NCBI RefSeq assembly: GCF_003076635.1
Contig: NZ_QDKG01000001.1
Coordinates: 682,001-746,000 of the forward strand
From: Sphingobacterium corticibacter
GTDB lineage: Bacteria; Bacteroidota; Bacteroidia; Sphingobacteriales; Sphingobacteriaceae
Direction: 5' to 3'
Length of the DNA: 64,000 nt
The notes under the pieces: model-generated
Databases searched by the model: none
What the model was told of the DNA's origin: nothing
The model's input: only the letters and a program-made list of their open reading frames with translations
In this document: positions 41,641-51,321 of the stretch, in pieces
How the letters are laid out: each line of letters begins with the position of its first letter
How positions within the stretch are numbered: the stretch's first letter is position 1
Made by a program: the position numbers and the translations under genes

Positions 41641-42926
41641 TGGAATTGATTAAGATTGATAGATTGTCATTCGGCTACGGGAAGCAGCAAGTTATCCAGG
41701 AGCTAAACGCTACGTTTATCCGCGGTGAACTTTCGATTATACTGGGGCGCAATGGAAGCGGAAAATCTACCTTGTTCCAGATTTTGTCGGGTGTGCAAAA
41801 TGCGTATCAAGGTCATGTTGCGATCAATGGCATCGAACGCAAAAGTATAAAACGACAACGCGCTTCGGATGTAAGGATTGGATTTATGAGTCAATTTCAC
41901 CAAACTACGTTTCCGTTTTCGGTATTCGATGTGGTGATGACTGGTCGGGCGTCTTTTACCCGTTTTGCGCCACGTGCAGAAGATCGTCAGCGGGTAGAAG
42001 ATGTGCTCACACAATTTAACCTCTGGTCGTACAAAGATCGTCCGTACACGCAGCTTTCTGGTGGCGAACGGCAGCTGGTATTGCTATGCCGTGTGCTAGT
42101 GCAAGATCCTGATATTATTCTACTGGATGAGCCTACTAATCACTTGGATTTGCACTATCAGGTCAAAGTGTTGGAAAATCTCAAGCGCCTAGCGGCGGAT
42201 GGAATCACCATTGTGTGTATTATGCACGATCCGAATTTGGCATTGCTGTATGGTGAGCGTTTGTTCCTCATGCAGCACAAGCAACTGCGCTCGCTGAGTG
42301 GATTACCAATTGGGGAGATTCATCATATGCTAGAGGAGGCCTATCAAGTGCGGCTCGAAGCCATTCAGCATGGTGATAAAAATTTGATTGTACCTCACAT
42401 ATCTGCTTCCCATGACAAAGAGATTATCACGATTAGTCCGGTTGATCACGCGCAGATCGACGAAGTGGTCACTTTTGTGCGCGAAGCAAGGCGTCATCTT
42501 TTCCCAAGTCTGGATCACTCGATCGTGCCGCGCGACTTGGCTACGTTTGTAGAAACGTTCATCAAAGATGAGAATGGTGCATTTCTGCAAGCCAGAGATC
42601 AAATTGGCAAACTGATCGGCACCATTGGTATGCTGACGTACGACTGCCGATTCGATCAGTTTGATTTGCCACAACATCGCGTAACGGAAGTAGTCAAATT
42701 ATTTGTGGATCCGACTTGGCGTCGGCAAGGATTGGCAAGTCGTTTAGTACAATCGCTACATAATGTAGCCGCCAGCCGAAAGATAGACACTTTGTACTTG
42801 CATACGCACCCATTTTTGCCAGGTGCACAGCTATTTTGGCATAAGCAGGGCTTCGAGGAGATAATAACTTGTGTACACGGTGATTTTGAAACCATACACA
42901 TGGCCTACAATTTACAGGACTCTTAA
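41640..42926 (+). CDS. ABC ATPase fused to a C-terminal GNAT acetyltransferase domain
   Basis: A 428-residue two-domain protein. Residues 1-250 are a FecE-type ATPase: Walker A GRNGSGKST (36-44), Q-loop FMSQFHQ, signature LSGGERQ, Walker B IILLDEPTNHLD and a switch His in CIMHDPN. Residues 268-428 are a GNAT domain: ITISPVDHAQIDEVVTFVRE begins it, motif A is VVKLFVDPTWRRQGLASRL (about 350-370) and it ends HPFLPGAQLFWHKQGFEEI. ATPases of this importer class are normally about 260 residues alone. I see no stop or frameshift at the junction. The acetyl acceptor is unknown; the imported chelate or the transporter itself are guesses. Confidence 0.9.
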   Translation: MELIKIDRLSFGYGKQQVIQELNATFIRGELSIILGRNGSGKSTLFQILSGVQNAYQGHVAINGIERKSIKRQRASDVRIGFMSQFHQTTFPFSVFDVVMTGRASFTRFAPRAEDRQRVEDVLTQFNLWSYKDRPYTQLSGGERQLVLLCRVLVQDPDIILLDEPTNHLDLHYQVKVLENLKRLAADGITIVCIMHDPNLALLYGERLFLMQHKQLRSLSGLPIGEIHHMLEEAYQVRLEAIQHGDKNLIVPHISASHDKEIITISPVDHAQIDEVVTFVREARRHLFPSLDHSIVPRDLATFVETFIKDENGAFLQARDQIGKLIGTIGMLTYDCRFDQFDLPQHRVTEVVKLFVDPTWRRQGLASRLVQSLHNVAASRKIDTLYLHTHPFLPGAQLFWHKQGFEEIITCVHGDFETIHMAYNLQDS

Positions 42927-42965
42927 CCTTATAAACGATCTCAACTCTTTTAACCACAACAACAA

Positions 42966-45401
42966 ATGATATTAAATCTGATCTTTCGGTCGATCATAAT
43001 CATACTTCTCGTATTAATTAGTACACCACAATATGCACAAACTGTCGCTAGCTTGCACGGTAGAGTAATCCAAGCGGATGGAAAATCCCTGCAAGGAGTT
43101 ACCGTTTCTGTCAACGGCCAATCTGCCGTGCAAACGCAGGCAGACGGCAGTTATCGCTTTCCGCAATCCATTTCATTACCAACGCAAGTGCATTTCCAAA
43201 TTGTGGGATATCAACCTAAAAAAATCACGGTGGATGCTTTAAATTGGAATCCCAATACGGGCTTGGTGGTGCAATTATTTACAGGTGAAGTGCAAGTAGA
43301 CGAAATACTGATCACCGGCCGACGGAATAATTCTTATTTAATTAATCAGACGGAATTGGGCGGTAAATTTTCGGGGGCATTGAAAGAGCTTCCGCAATCT
43401 GTATCTCTTGTGAGTCGGGAATTGATGGAAGATCGACAAGCCTTTGTGATTACGGATATGGTGCAAGATCTGGCGGGTGTGAATCAAGCTTCGGCATACG
43501 ATGATCTTACCATTCGAGGTTTCAACAGTGGCTACACGACGGGTTTTCGTTTGGTCAATGGCATGCGTTCTGGTTATGGATACGGCACGAGTTTTTGGCG
43601 TACGCCGCTAACGGCCAATCTAGAAAGTATTGAAGTGTTGAAAGGTCCTGGCGCGTCACTTTTCGGTGATATTGCTCCTGGAGGTACCATTAATTTGGTG
43701 ACTAAAAAACCGTTAGAAGATCGGCATGGCGCGGTATCCTTTTCTTTGGGTAGTTTTCAGACATTCCGCTCTAGCTTGGATGTCGGTGGAGCGCTCGACA
43801 CGTCCAAAAGGATCTTGTATCGATTAAATGTCGCCCATGAAGATTCGCGTACTTTTCGGGACAAAAATAGCCGCAAAAGTATTTTGATAGCACCTTCTTT
43901 CACTTTCAAACCGGTCGAAGGAACACAGATTGATGTGGATATGACCTATGATAACTTCGATGGCTATTTAGATCGTGGCTTGGGTATTCGCAACAATGAT
44001 TTTTTTGCACAGTCACGTGCGTACAACGTCAATCAAGCATCTGATTTCTTGCGGACTAATTTTCTGACTTTCGCCGGTCGGCTTACGCAACAGATTACGC
44101 CCTCGTTGACATTGCACGCTAGTTATATGAAATCCATTTACAAGGAGGATTTAAATGAGTTTCGTACGTTGAATACTTTTGCTAATCCACCGGAAAATAC
44201 CATTATGAACATGCGTTTTCAATCCAAACAAGCAACGGATTATACGGATAATGTCGTCGGTTATTTGCGGTACGCTTTGGACAGGTCTGGACATGAGCAT
44301 CGTATCGTCTTAGGCATAGATTATTCCGGATATGGAGGTGATCTAGACAATATTTTGCGCGAAGCGCGTTCGCGTCGGGTCGGAGATACCGAAGTGCCTT
44401 TAACCATTGATCTCAACGCGGCGACTCAACCTGTGATCGATGTGTCCTCGTATGTTTGGCGGCCACAAGCGGAGTTTCCTTTCCTAAATCCGTATAAGAG
44501 CTATGGTTTTTATGTACAAGATCAGGTATCCATTGCAGATCGCTTGCAGTTGATCTTAGGCTTACGCCATGAATATTACCGATCGAGCAGTGCCGACTTG
44601 CAATCGAGTTTCTCTACTTCTCAAAATGTATGGCTTCCAAGAGCAGGGTTAACTTTTATTGTGAATCCGCAGATCAATTATTTTGCGAGTTACTCCAAAG
44701 GATACATTCCGGTAGGGGCAGATTTTATTCACAATTTTGCGAACTATGGTGCCGACAGACCTTTCGTTGCGGAAGATAGTTATCAGATAGAAACGGGTTT
44801 CAAAACCGGCTTTTTTCAGAATCAGTTGCAGACGGAACTTTCTGTATTTCATATTGCGCGCCGCAATATGTTGTTGGCGACTGGCGCTCAGTCGGATGCG
44901 GGATTTCCCGTATATCGGCAGTCGGGCCATGTGATTTCGCAAGGAATAGAATTGGATTTACGCGGTCAGATTAGTCGAGAATTTCAAGTGATGGCCAATT
45001 ACTCGTTTAACCATACCGAAGTGCGAGCCTCTAATTTGATTGGAGAAGAAGGACAGCCCTTGAGTAATGCACCTAAAAATATGGCGGGTGTTTGGTTAAA
45101 ATACTTGTTTTCCGATACCAAACTCAAAGGTTTGGGAATGGGAGTTGGTGTGAATTACGTCGATCGCCGTCGGATGGACAACGCAGCGCGTACCGACGAG
45201 TCGGGTACGATGATTTGGGATCAATGGCCCGCATATACTGTCGCTAATGCCGCATTGTACTACCACGTTCATAAGCTGCGTTTATCAGTAAATATGAACA
45301 ATATATTTGATCGTTATTATTATTTGGGCGGCTTTGATTATACGCGCGGATTTGTCGGGACACCGCGGAATGTGATGTTCTCGATTGGATATAGCTGGTA
45401 A
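42966..45401 (+). CDS. TonB-dependent siderophore-type receptor, likely for a nickel chelate
   Basis: An 811-residue outer-membrane receptor. The signal peptide ends near residue 24 (ISTPQYAQ), then comes a carboxypeptidase-like domain (28-105, VASLHGRVIQADGKSLQGVT). The plug starts near 115 (VDEILITGRRNNS) with ELPQSVSLVSRELMEDRQAF and LTIRGFNSGYTTGFRLVNG, typical of siderophore receptors. The barrel ends FVGTPRNVMFSIGYSW with a C-terminal aromatic. It follows the ABC genes after 39 nt without a terminator, so it is probably the outer-membrane partner of that importer. No Fur box is evident. Confidence 0.92.
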   Translation: MILNLIFRSIIIILLVLISTPQYAQTVASLHGRVIQADGKSLQGVTVSVNGQSAVQTQADGSYRFPQSISLPTQVHFQIVGYQPKKITVDALNWNPNTGLVVQLFTGEVQVDEILITGRRNNSYLINQTELGGKFSGALKELPQSVSLVSRELMEDRQAFVITDMVQDLAGVNQASAYDDLTIRGFNSGYTTGFRLVNGMRSGYGYGTSFWRTPLTANLESIEVLKGPGASLFGDIAPGGTINLVTKKPLEDRHGAVSFSLGSFQTFRSSLDVGGALDTSKRILYRLNVAHEDSRTFRDKNSRKSILIAPSFTFKPVEGTQIDVDMTYDNFDGYLDRGLGIRNNDFFAQSRAYNVNQASDFLRTNFLTFAGRLTQQITPSLTLHASYMKSIYKEDLNEFRTLNTFANPPENTIMNMRFQSKQATDYTDNVVGYLRYALDRSGHEHRIVLGIDYSGYGGDLDNILREARSRRVGDTEVPLTIDLNAATQPVIDVSSYVWRPQAEFPFLNPYKSYGFYVQDQVSIADRLQLILGLRHEYYRSSSADLQSSFSTSQNVWLPRAGLTFIVNPQINYFASYSKGYIPVGADFIHNFANYGADRPFVAEDSYQIETGFKTGFFQNQLQTELSVFHIARRNMLLATGAQSDAGFPVYRQSGHVISQGIELDLRGQISREFQVMANYSFNHTEVRASNLIGEEGQPLSNAPKNMAGVWLKYLFSDTKLKGLGMGVGVNYVDRRRMDNAARTDESGTMIWDQWPAYTVANAALYYHVHKLRLSVNMNNIFDRYYYLGGFDYTRGFVGTPRNVMFSIGYSW

Positions 45402-45539
45402 AAAAATAGTATGGATAATTTGGTGATAAATGACTGATTAATAACTGCGTGATTTTTTTACTGTCAGGTTTGATACTGACTTTTTTCACAAAATCTGGCG
45501 GTTTTTATTTTTTTGATGATTACAAATAAATTATTAGGA

Positions 45540-45555
45540 TATTTTTGTAAGTTTG
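45540..45555 (+). promoter_or_regulatory. Two overlapping -7-like elements before the second TonB receptor
   Basis: TATTTTTG (45540-45547) and TAAGTTTG (45548-45555) both fit TAnnTTTG, 31-46 nt before the ATG at 45587. Neither has a TTG at the best -33 distance. Confidence 0.35.
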
Positions 45556-45586
45556 GAAATTATTTATAACAAGTCTAAATAAACGA

Positions 45587-47923
45587 ATGAAAATATTTTT
45601 TTCTGTTTGCCGTCACACTATCATATTAATTGCACTACTGTCGGTTTCTAACGAATTATTAGCACAAATTTTACAAGTATCCGTTCAGGATGCGGCTACA
45701 AATCCAATTGAAAATGTACAAGTTTGGGTTGATTCTCGCATTCAGGGAAAGACCGATAATCAGGGTGTTTTAGCTTTTAATCAGCCGAGCAGATCACAAT
45801 TTCAAATTCGAATCAGTAAAGTCGGGTATTCTGATCAGGTACGTAATGTGCATATAGATACTGTTTCGGCGCCGATCGAGTTCACTTTGGGTTCTGGCCA
45901 ACAAATGGAACAGATAGTCGTAACCGCTGGCCGGAAGCCCGAAAGTATTGCCAACGTCCCTTCGTCTATATCTATTCTAAACGCACGCGATATTGAAATG
46001 CAAAGTCAGATCAGCACGAATATTGCGAGTGTGCTGGGTAATACCATTCCAGGTTTGGGAACATCGACTGCAAAAGGAAGTAATGCTGGACAAACGCTTC
46101 GTGGTCGTGCTGTACTAATCTTAATAGATGGTATTCCACAATCTACTCCTTTAATGAATGGGGCACGCGATATGCGTTCGGTAGATCCGGCAGTATTAGA
46201 ACGCGTAGAGGTGATCAAAGGAGCAACTTCCATTTACGGGAATGGATCTGCTGGTGGTGTTATTAACTATATTACTAAAAAGAATGACCCGAATGCACCA
46301 CGTATTGGTGGCACAACGACGGTACGTGGGACTTTGGCGCCTGGAGAAGCCAGTGAGACCGGTGGATATCGATTTGCACAAAGTCTGTATGGTCGCAGCA
46401 ATAAATGGAATTATGCGGTAAGTGGTGTCATGGATTATACCGGTTTGCAACGTGATGGAGATGGTTTGCCACTTGGACAAACGGATGGATTGTCTAACAA
46501 TAGACAATATAATGCTTTTATGAAAGTGGGGTACGACATCGACGAAAAATCTGATTTGACATTGGTATATAACTTCTTCAATAGTTTGCAGGACGCGCGA
46601 TATATAAGTCAAATCGGTACGTACGGCGAGGAGCCAACTATTGGTGTACGTGGTACCGATCCAGGAGCAAACACAGGCACACGATTTAATCATAATGCCA
46701 TGTTGAGCTATCGCAATGCCCAAATTTTTGGAAATACCTCGCTCAATGCCGCAGCATTTATCAATAGCTTTAGCTCTATGAACCGCTATGTCGAAGAAAC
46801 GCCCTCTTGGTTTGGCCCCGGACAGACGATGATCAACTCTAATAAGAAAGGATTACGTGTCGATTTGAATACGCCTTTTGATTTGGGCAGTGTGCCATCT
46901 GAAGTAACATATGGTGTGGATGTACTGCACGATGTGACCTTTCAGGATCTCACAGATGGACGTGTATTCGTTCCAAAAATGAATATGATTAATTATGCGC
47001 CTTTTGCACAATTAACGTTAAACTTAGTGGATCAATTGATCTTCAAAGGTGGAATCCGGTACGAAAATGCCAATGTGAAAATCAATGATTTCAGCACGCT
47101 GGCTACCGGTCCTAATGGTGAAGGAAGCGTTGCGGTACAAGGGGGAGAAGTGCCCTATAGTGCTGCTACATTTAATGCGGGATTGCGCTACAGCAAGTAT
47201 GCGCTATTCAATCCATTCATTAGTTTTTCTCAAGGCTTTACGATTAATGAGTTGGGCCGTATCGTACGCAATGCAACCGAAAGTGATCTTACACGCATAC
47301 AAACCGATCCAATCGTGACGAATAACTATGAAGCTGGTTTCTCTAGCCAATGGAATAACATACATTTTTCGGCAGCGTATTTCATCAGCACTTCTAAACT
47401 AGGATTGAGTTTGGTGGCCAACGATGAAGGTATTTTCAGGTCACAACGAGCACCCGAACGTATTTACGGATTTGAAGCAGCCGCGGATATCCGTATCACA
47501 CCACAATGGACCATTGGCGGTACATACTCCTATGTAGAAGGGAAAATTGAAGCGGAAGATGGCACGAAAACTTATCTAAACGGTACGCGTATTATGCCGC
47601 CAAAAGCGACAGGATATCTCGATTTCCAACCACGTAATGATCTTTCTTTTCAACTATCTTGGGTACATACTGGGTCGCGTGCCCGTTTTGAACGCAACGC
47701 AAATGGGGTATTCCGCGGGAATGAAGGCGCTGTAGAAACAATTGATTTGTTGAATTTGAATGCTTCGTACCGGATGAATAAGAACTGGAATCTAGGCCTA
47801 GGTGTATCCAATTTGTTAAACAAAACTTATTACACAGTTTATAGTCAGTATGGCGCTAATGCGGCCAACTATGTGCGTGGCGAAGGAGCGCTAGCATCTT
47901 TAAATCTGCAATACACTTTTTAG
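45587..47923 (+). CDS. TonB-dependent receptor with carboxypeptidase-like domain
   Basis: A 778-residue receptor. The signal peptide ends near residue 26 (SVSNELLAQ). The carboxypeptidase-like domain (27-105) begins ILQVSVQDAATNPIENVQVW. The plug starts with QIVVTAGRKPESIANVPSSI, followed by LRGRAVLILIDGIPQSTPLM and VEVIKGATSIYGNGSAGGVI. The barrel ends GALASLNLQYTF. The adjoining gene 3 nt downstream encodes a PepSY membrane protein, a pairing typical of iron-siderophore uptake, so an iron chelate is the likely ligand. A terminator or Fur site is not evident. Confidence 0.92.
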   Translation: MKIFFSVCRHTIILIALLSVSNELLAQILQVSVQDAATNPIENVQVWVDSRIQGKTDNQGVLAFNQPSRSQFQIRISKVGYSDQVRNVHIDTVSAPIEFTLGSGQQMEQIVVTAGRKPESIANVPSSISILNARDIEMQSQISTNIASVLGNTIPGLGTSTAKGSNAGQTLRGRAVLILIDGIPQSTPLMNGARDMRSVDPAVLERVEVIKGATSIYGNGSAGGVINYITKKNDPNAPRIGGTTTVRGTLAPGEASETGGYRFAQSLYGRSNKWNYAVSGVMDYTGLQRDGDGLPLGQTDGLSNNRQYNAFMKVGYDIDEKSDLTLVYNFFNSLQDARYISQIGTYGEEPTIGVRGTDPGANTGTRFNHNAMLSYRNAQIFGNTSLNAAAFINSFSSMNRYVEETPSWFGPGQTMINSNKKGLRVDLNTPFDLGSVPSEVTYGVDVLHDVTFQDLTDGRVFVPKMNMINYAPFAQLTLNLVDQLIFKGGIRYENANVKINDFSTLATGPNGEGSVAVQGGEVPYSAATFNAGLRYSKYALFNPFISFSQGFTINELGRIVRNATESDLTRIQTDPIVTNNYEAGFSSQWNNIHFSAAYFISTSKLGLSLVANDEGIFRSQRAPERIYGFEAAADIRITPQWTIGGTYSYVEGKIEAEDGTKTYLNGTRIMPPKATGYLDFQPRNDLSFQLSWVHTGSRARFERNANGVFRGNEGAVETIDLLNLNASYRMNKNWNLGLGVSNLLNKTYYTVYSQYGANAANYVRGEGALASLNLQYTF

Positions 47924-47926
47924 CAT

Positions 47927-49096
47927 ATGCTCAAGAAAAGCGTGCTATGGATACATAAGTGGCTAGGTTTAATTACGGGTTTAGTTGTCTTTTTGGTCAG
48001 TCTGAGTGGTGCTATTTATACGTTCCATGATGAGCTGAAGTTATTAGTTTACCCAGAAAAATATTTTTTGCAATCTCCGGCGTCCGAAGCGACGCCGTTG
48101 CCATTGACCGAACTCGTTAGTCGCGCTCAATCCGTACTTCCCGATGGGGAAGAGATAAGTCGGGTCGATCTGTACCCAGCTTCAGGTCGTAGTTGGGTAT
48201 TTCGAGCGTCGGACATTGATGTAGCAGGTTTTGGTCATTGGAATTACTTTCGCTATTACAAGCGCGTGTTTATGAATCCATACACTGGCGAATGTGTAGC
48301 AGTTGAAGATTCTAAAAATGAATTCTTTCAGCTGATCTTGCAGTTGCACATGAACCTTTTGCTTGGCAAGACTTATGGTCATGCGATCGTCGCTTATAGC
48401 ACGATTATCTTTGCTGTGCTGCTGGCAACAGGTATGATACTTTGGTGGCCCAAAAAGTGGCGTGGAAAAACGTTAAGACGCAGTGTATGGCTGGATCGAA
48501 AAGTAAAATGGAAACGATTTAATTACGATCTGCACAATGTGTGGGGTTTTTATGTATTTCCAATAGCTTTAATACTCTGCCTGACTGGTCTATTGTTTAG
48601 TTTTCCAGAATGGAAGAAACCCTACAGCGATTTTTTTAATCAGTTTTCTATCTTCAATCCTAATAGTACCACACTACAAAACACAACAAGTCAAATCAGT
48701 AAAAGGCATCATGCTCCGATCGACAATTTGTTGACGTATGTTTTGCAAAAACACCCTGATGCGGGTATGATGTCTATCCGCTTGCGAGAGCCGGACGCAC
48801 CTGTAGTCGATGTGCAAATCCGCTTGCGTGAAGATCGTAGTGGGTTGTTTCGCTGGTATTATGTCAATACGCAGGATTTGAGCATCAAGGAAATTCGATC
48901 ACATGATAAGCTATCCGCAGGAGACCTGATGTCTGCGTTAAATTTTGATTTACACACGGGCACTATTGGCGGCCTTCCCACCAAAATTTTGGTTTTTTTT
49001 ATAGCGCTTGGCTGTGCTAGTCTTCCCATTACCGGATACTTTTTATGGTGGAATAAACGGTCTAAAGCAAAACGGAAAAGCTTATCCCGAATTTAA
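47927..49096 (+). CDS. PepSY-associated inner-membrane protein, iron-uptake reductase-like
   Basis: A 389-residue membrane protein of the PiuB/PepSY family. Membrane segments lie near 10-35 (LGLITGLVVFLVSLSGAIYT), 145-167 (AIVAYSTIIFAVLLATGMIL), 205-230 and 345-370. Conserved histidines occur at WIHKWLGL, LHMNLLLGKTYGH, DLHNVWGF and LHTGTIGG; these could hold haem, as proposed for reductase-like members. It is coupled to the TonB receptor (3 nt gap), supporting a role in reducing or releasing imported ferric chelates. Function within the family is not firmly established. Confidence 0.87.
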   Translation: MLKKSVLWIHKWLGLITGLVVFLVSLSGAIYTFHDELKLLVYPEKYFLQSPASEATPLPLTELVSRAQSVLPDGEEISRVDLYPASGRSWVFRASDIDVAGFGHWNYFRYYKRVFMNPYTGECVAVEDSKNEFFQLILQLHMNLLLGKTYGHAIVAYSTIIFAVLLATGMILWWPKKWRGKTLRRSVWLDRKVKWKRFNYDLHNVWGFYVFPIALILCLTGLLFSFPEWKKPYSDFFNQFSIFNPNSTTLQNTTSQISKRHHAPIDNLLTYVLQKHPDAGMMSIRLREPDAPVVDVQIRLREDRSGLFRWYYVNTQDLSIKEIRSHDKLSAGDLMSALNFDLHTGTIGGLPTKILVFFIALGCASLPITGYFLWWNKRSKAKRKSLSRI

Positions 49097-49280
49097 TTGG
49101 TCTTGCCTTTCAAGTAGTATTGATTCCTCTGGAATCACTAAGCATCCATGCAAACTCTTCTCTCCAACAGTTAAAAGGATTGCTGTTCACACAATACTGA
49201 TAATCTTCTACTTAAACCTTGCCGAAATAAATAGAAACAAATACGGTGTTTCGTCGGTTTAATACGCATCAAAGCAAGTT

Positions 49281-51290
49281 ATGAAATTAAAAAAGCACGG
49301 ACTTAGAACCTCTTTGGATCTAAGCGTTACGATCCCTAGTCTCATCTTTATTTTAGGTGTTTGCCTATTTTCGGCAATCCTACCGCAGGCTACTGAGGCA
49401 GCATTAACTAGCATCAAAGTGTTTGTATTTATTAACTTGAACTGGGTTTATGTTTGGGCAATCACAATTTTCGTATTGTTCTTAGGTTTTTTGACCTTTA
49501 GTAAGTACGGCAATATCAAACTGGGTCCAAATGACAGCAAACCTGCCCATTCCTTCTTTTCGTGGGTAGCGATGCTTTTTGCAGCGGGGATGGGAATTGG
49601 TCTGATGTATTTTAGCGTAGCCGAACCTATGACCCACTATACCACCGAAGCTTTCTCGGAAACCAATTACCAGTTGCGCGCCAAGAATGCGCAATTATAT
49701 ACTTTTTTCCATTATGGGATTCACGCTTGGGCAATATATGGATTGGTAGGCTTGTGTTTAGCTTACTTTGCTTTCCGCTATAAATTGCCGCTTTCTCTTC
49801 GAAGCTGTTTGTATCCACTGCTCAAGGATAAGATGACAGGCCGTTGGGGAACTACTATTGATGTTTTTGCGCTTTGTAGTACTTTTTTCGGTATCACTAC
49901 TACCTTGGGTTTTGGCGTTGTGCAGATTAATTCAGGTTTACAGAAATTGGGAATATTGCCAGAAACTAGCTTTACCTATCAGGCGCTATTGGTTTCTGTT
50001 CTTGTTTCACTTTCGATTATTTCGGCCATTTCAGGCGTAGACAAGGGTATTAAACTACTCAGTAATATCAATATACTGGCAGCTATTGTATTGATGCTAT
50101 TTGTCTTATCATTCGGGCCGACTAATTATCTCATCGGCGCGTTTACGGATGGCGTTGGGAATTATATCAACAACTTCTTTGCACTGACCTTTGATACGCA
50201 TATTTATGATGAGCAAGCGCTGCCGTGGTTTTATAATTGGACAATCTTGTATTGGGCTTGGTGGATTTCTTGGGCACCTTTTGTCGGATTATTTATTGCC
50301 AAGATATCGCGAGGACGTACGATTCGAGAATTCATTGCAGCGGTATTGATCATTCCTACATTTTTCATTTTTATATGGATGACTGTGTTTGGCAATAGCG
50401 CTATCTGGACGGATGCGCACGTGGCTGATGGCGCTTTAGGCAAGTTAGTGTCTGATCCGGATTCGATGATGTTCGAATTTCTCAATTACCTTCCTAGTTC
50501 TCAAATAGCGAGTGCACTGGCTATTCTAATTGTCATCATTTTTTTTGTTACTTCTGCCGATTCGGGTATTTTAGTCATGAACACCATCGCCACTAGAAAC
50601 GCGAAGTATTCTCCTAAATGGCAAACCATCTTCTGGGGCGTATTGTTAGCACTTTTGGCATTGATGTTGTTGAATGCGGGTGGTTTGCAGTCGCTACAAA
50701 TTATGACATTGATCACCGCGTTGCCCTTTGCAGTAATCATGGTGCTGTTTACCGTTTCATTGATGAAGGCCTTAGTGATTGATCAAAACTATTATGATAG
50801 TAAATTCTCCGTGACCACGATACCTTGGTCGGGAGAATCATGGAAGGAACGACTAAAGAAAATGGTGAATTTTAAAAGCCAATCTGCTATAAAGGAATTT
50901 ATCGACAATCATGTAGAGCCTGCTTTTAAGGAACTAAAAGCTGAGTTTGAATCGAACGGCATCGTGGCCAGCATAAATAAATTTGAAAACCCGCTGCAAA
51001 TCGAGATTTCGATTGCGCATGAGGCCGTAGATGATTTTGTTTACGGTGTAAAATGCCATCGTAAGCTAGTCGCGGAATATTTTATGCAAGAAAGCAATTT
51101 ACCTGACGTAGCACATACCAAAACCTATTATCCCAAAACTTATTTCGGTGATGGGAGAGATGGTTATGATGTCAAGTATTTTACCAAAAATGAACTTATA
51201 AGCGATGTGCTAAAGCATTACGATCGATTTTTAGAGATTGTTTCTCAAGAAGATAACGAACTTTTTATTAGTAACAGTGAAGAGGACTAG
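49281..51290 (+). CDS. BCCT-family betaine/choline/carnitine transporter
   Basis: A 669-residue secondary transporter with twelve membrane segments. The family signatures are present: FAAGMGIGLMYFSVAEPMTHY (near 95-115) and the tryptophan-rich WTILYWAWWISWAPFVGLF (near 318-337) that forms the substrate cage. A long hydrophilic C-terminal tail follows from about residue 515 to 669, similar in place to the regulatory tails of BetT. The likely substrate is choline or glycine betaine; no betaine-synthesis genes are nearby. It appears monocistronic and converges on chaA. Confidence 0.92.
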   Translation: MKLKKHGLRTSLDLSVTIPSLIFILGVCLFSAILPQATEAALTSIKVFVFINLNWVYVWAITIFVLFLGFLTFSKYGNIKLGPNDSKPAHSFFSWVAMLFAAGMGIGLMYFSVAEPMTHYTTEAFSETNYQLRAKNAQLYTFFHYGIHAWAIYGLVGLCLAYFAFRYKLPLSLRSCLYPLLKDKMTGRWGTTIDVFALCSTFFGITTTLGFGVVQINSGLQKLGILPETSFTYQALLVSVLVSLSIISAISGVDKGIKLLSNINILAAIVLMLFVLSFGPTNYLIGAFTDGVGNYINNFFALTFDTHIYDEQALPWFYNWTILYWAWWISWAPFVGLFIAKISRGRTIREFIAAVLIIPTFFIFIWMTVFGNSAIWTDAHVADGALGKLVSDPDSMMFEFLNYLPSSQIASALAILIVIIFFVTSADSGILVMNTIATRNAKYSPKWQTIFWGVLLALLALMLLNAGGLQSLQIMTLITALPFAVIMVLFTVSLMKALVIDQNYYDSKFSVTTIPWSGESWKERLKKMVNFKSQSAIKEFIDNHVEPAFKELKAEFESNGIVASINKFENPLQIEISIAHEAVDDFVYGVKCHRKLVAEYFMQESNLPDVAHTKTYYPKTYFGDGRDGYDVKYFTKNELISDVLKHYDRFLEIVSQEDNELFISNSEED

Positions 51291-51321
51291 AAGATCGTAC
51301 TATCGGATAATTCCTAGTTAT

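Noticed and set aside
49115..49142. TGATTCC-TCT-GGAATCA hairpin after the PepSY gene as terminator
   Set aside because: Only 7 bp and no T-run follows, so it does not meet the form of an intrinsic terminator.
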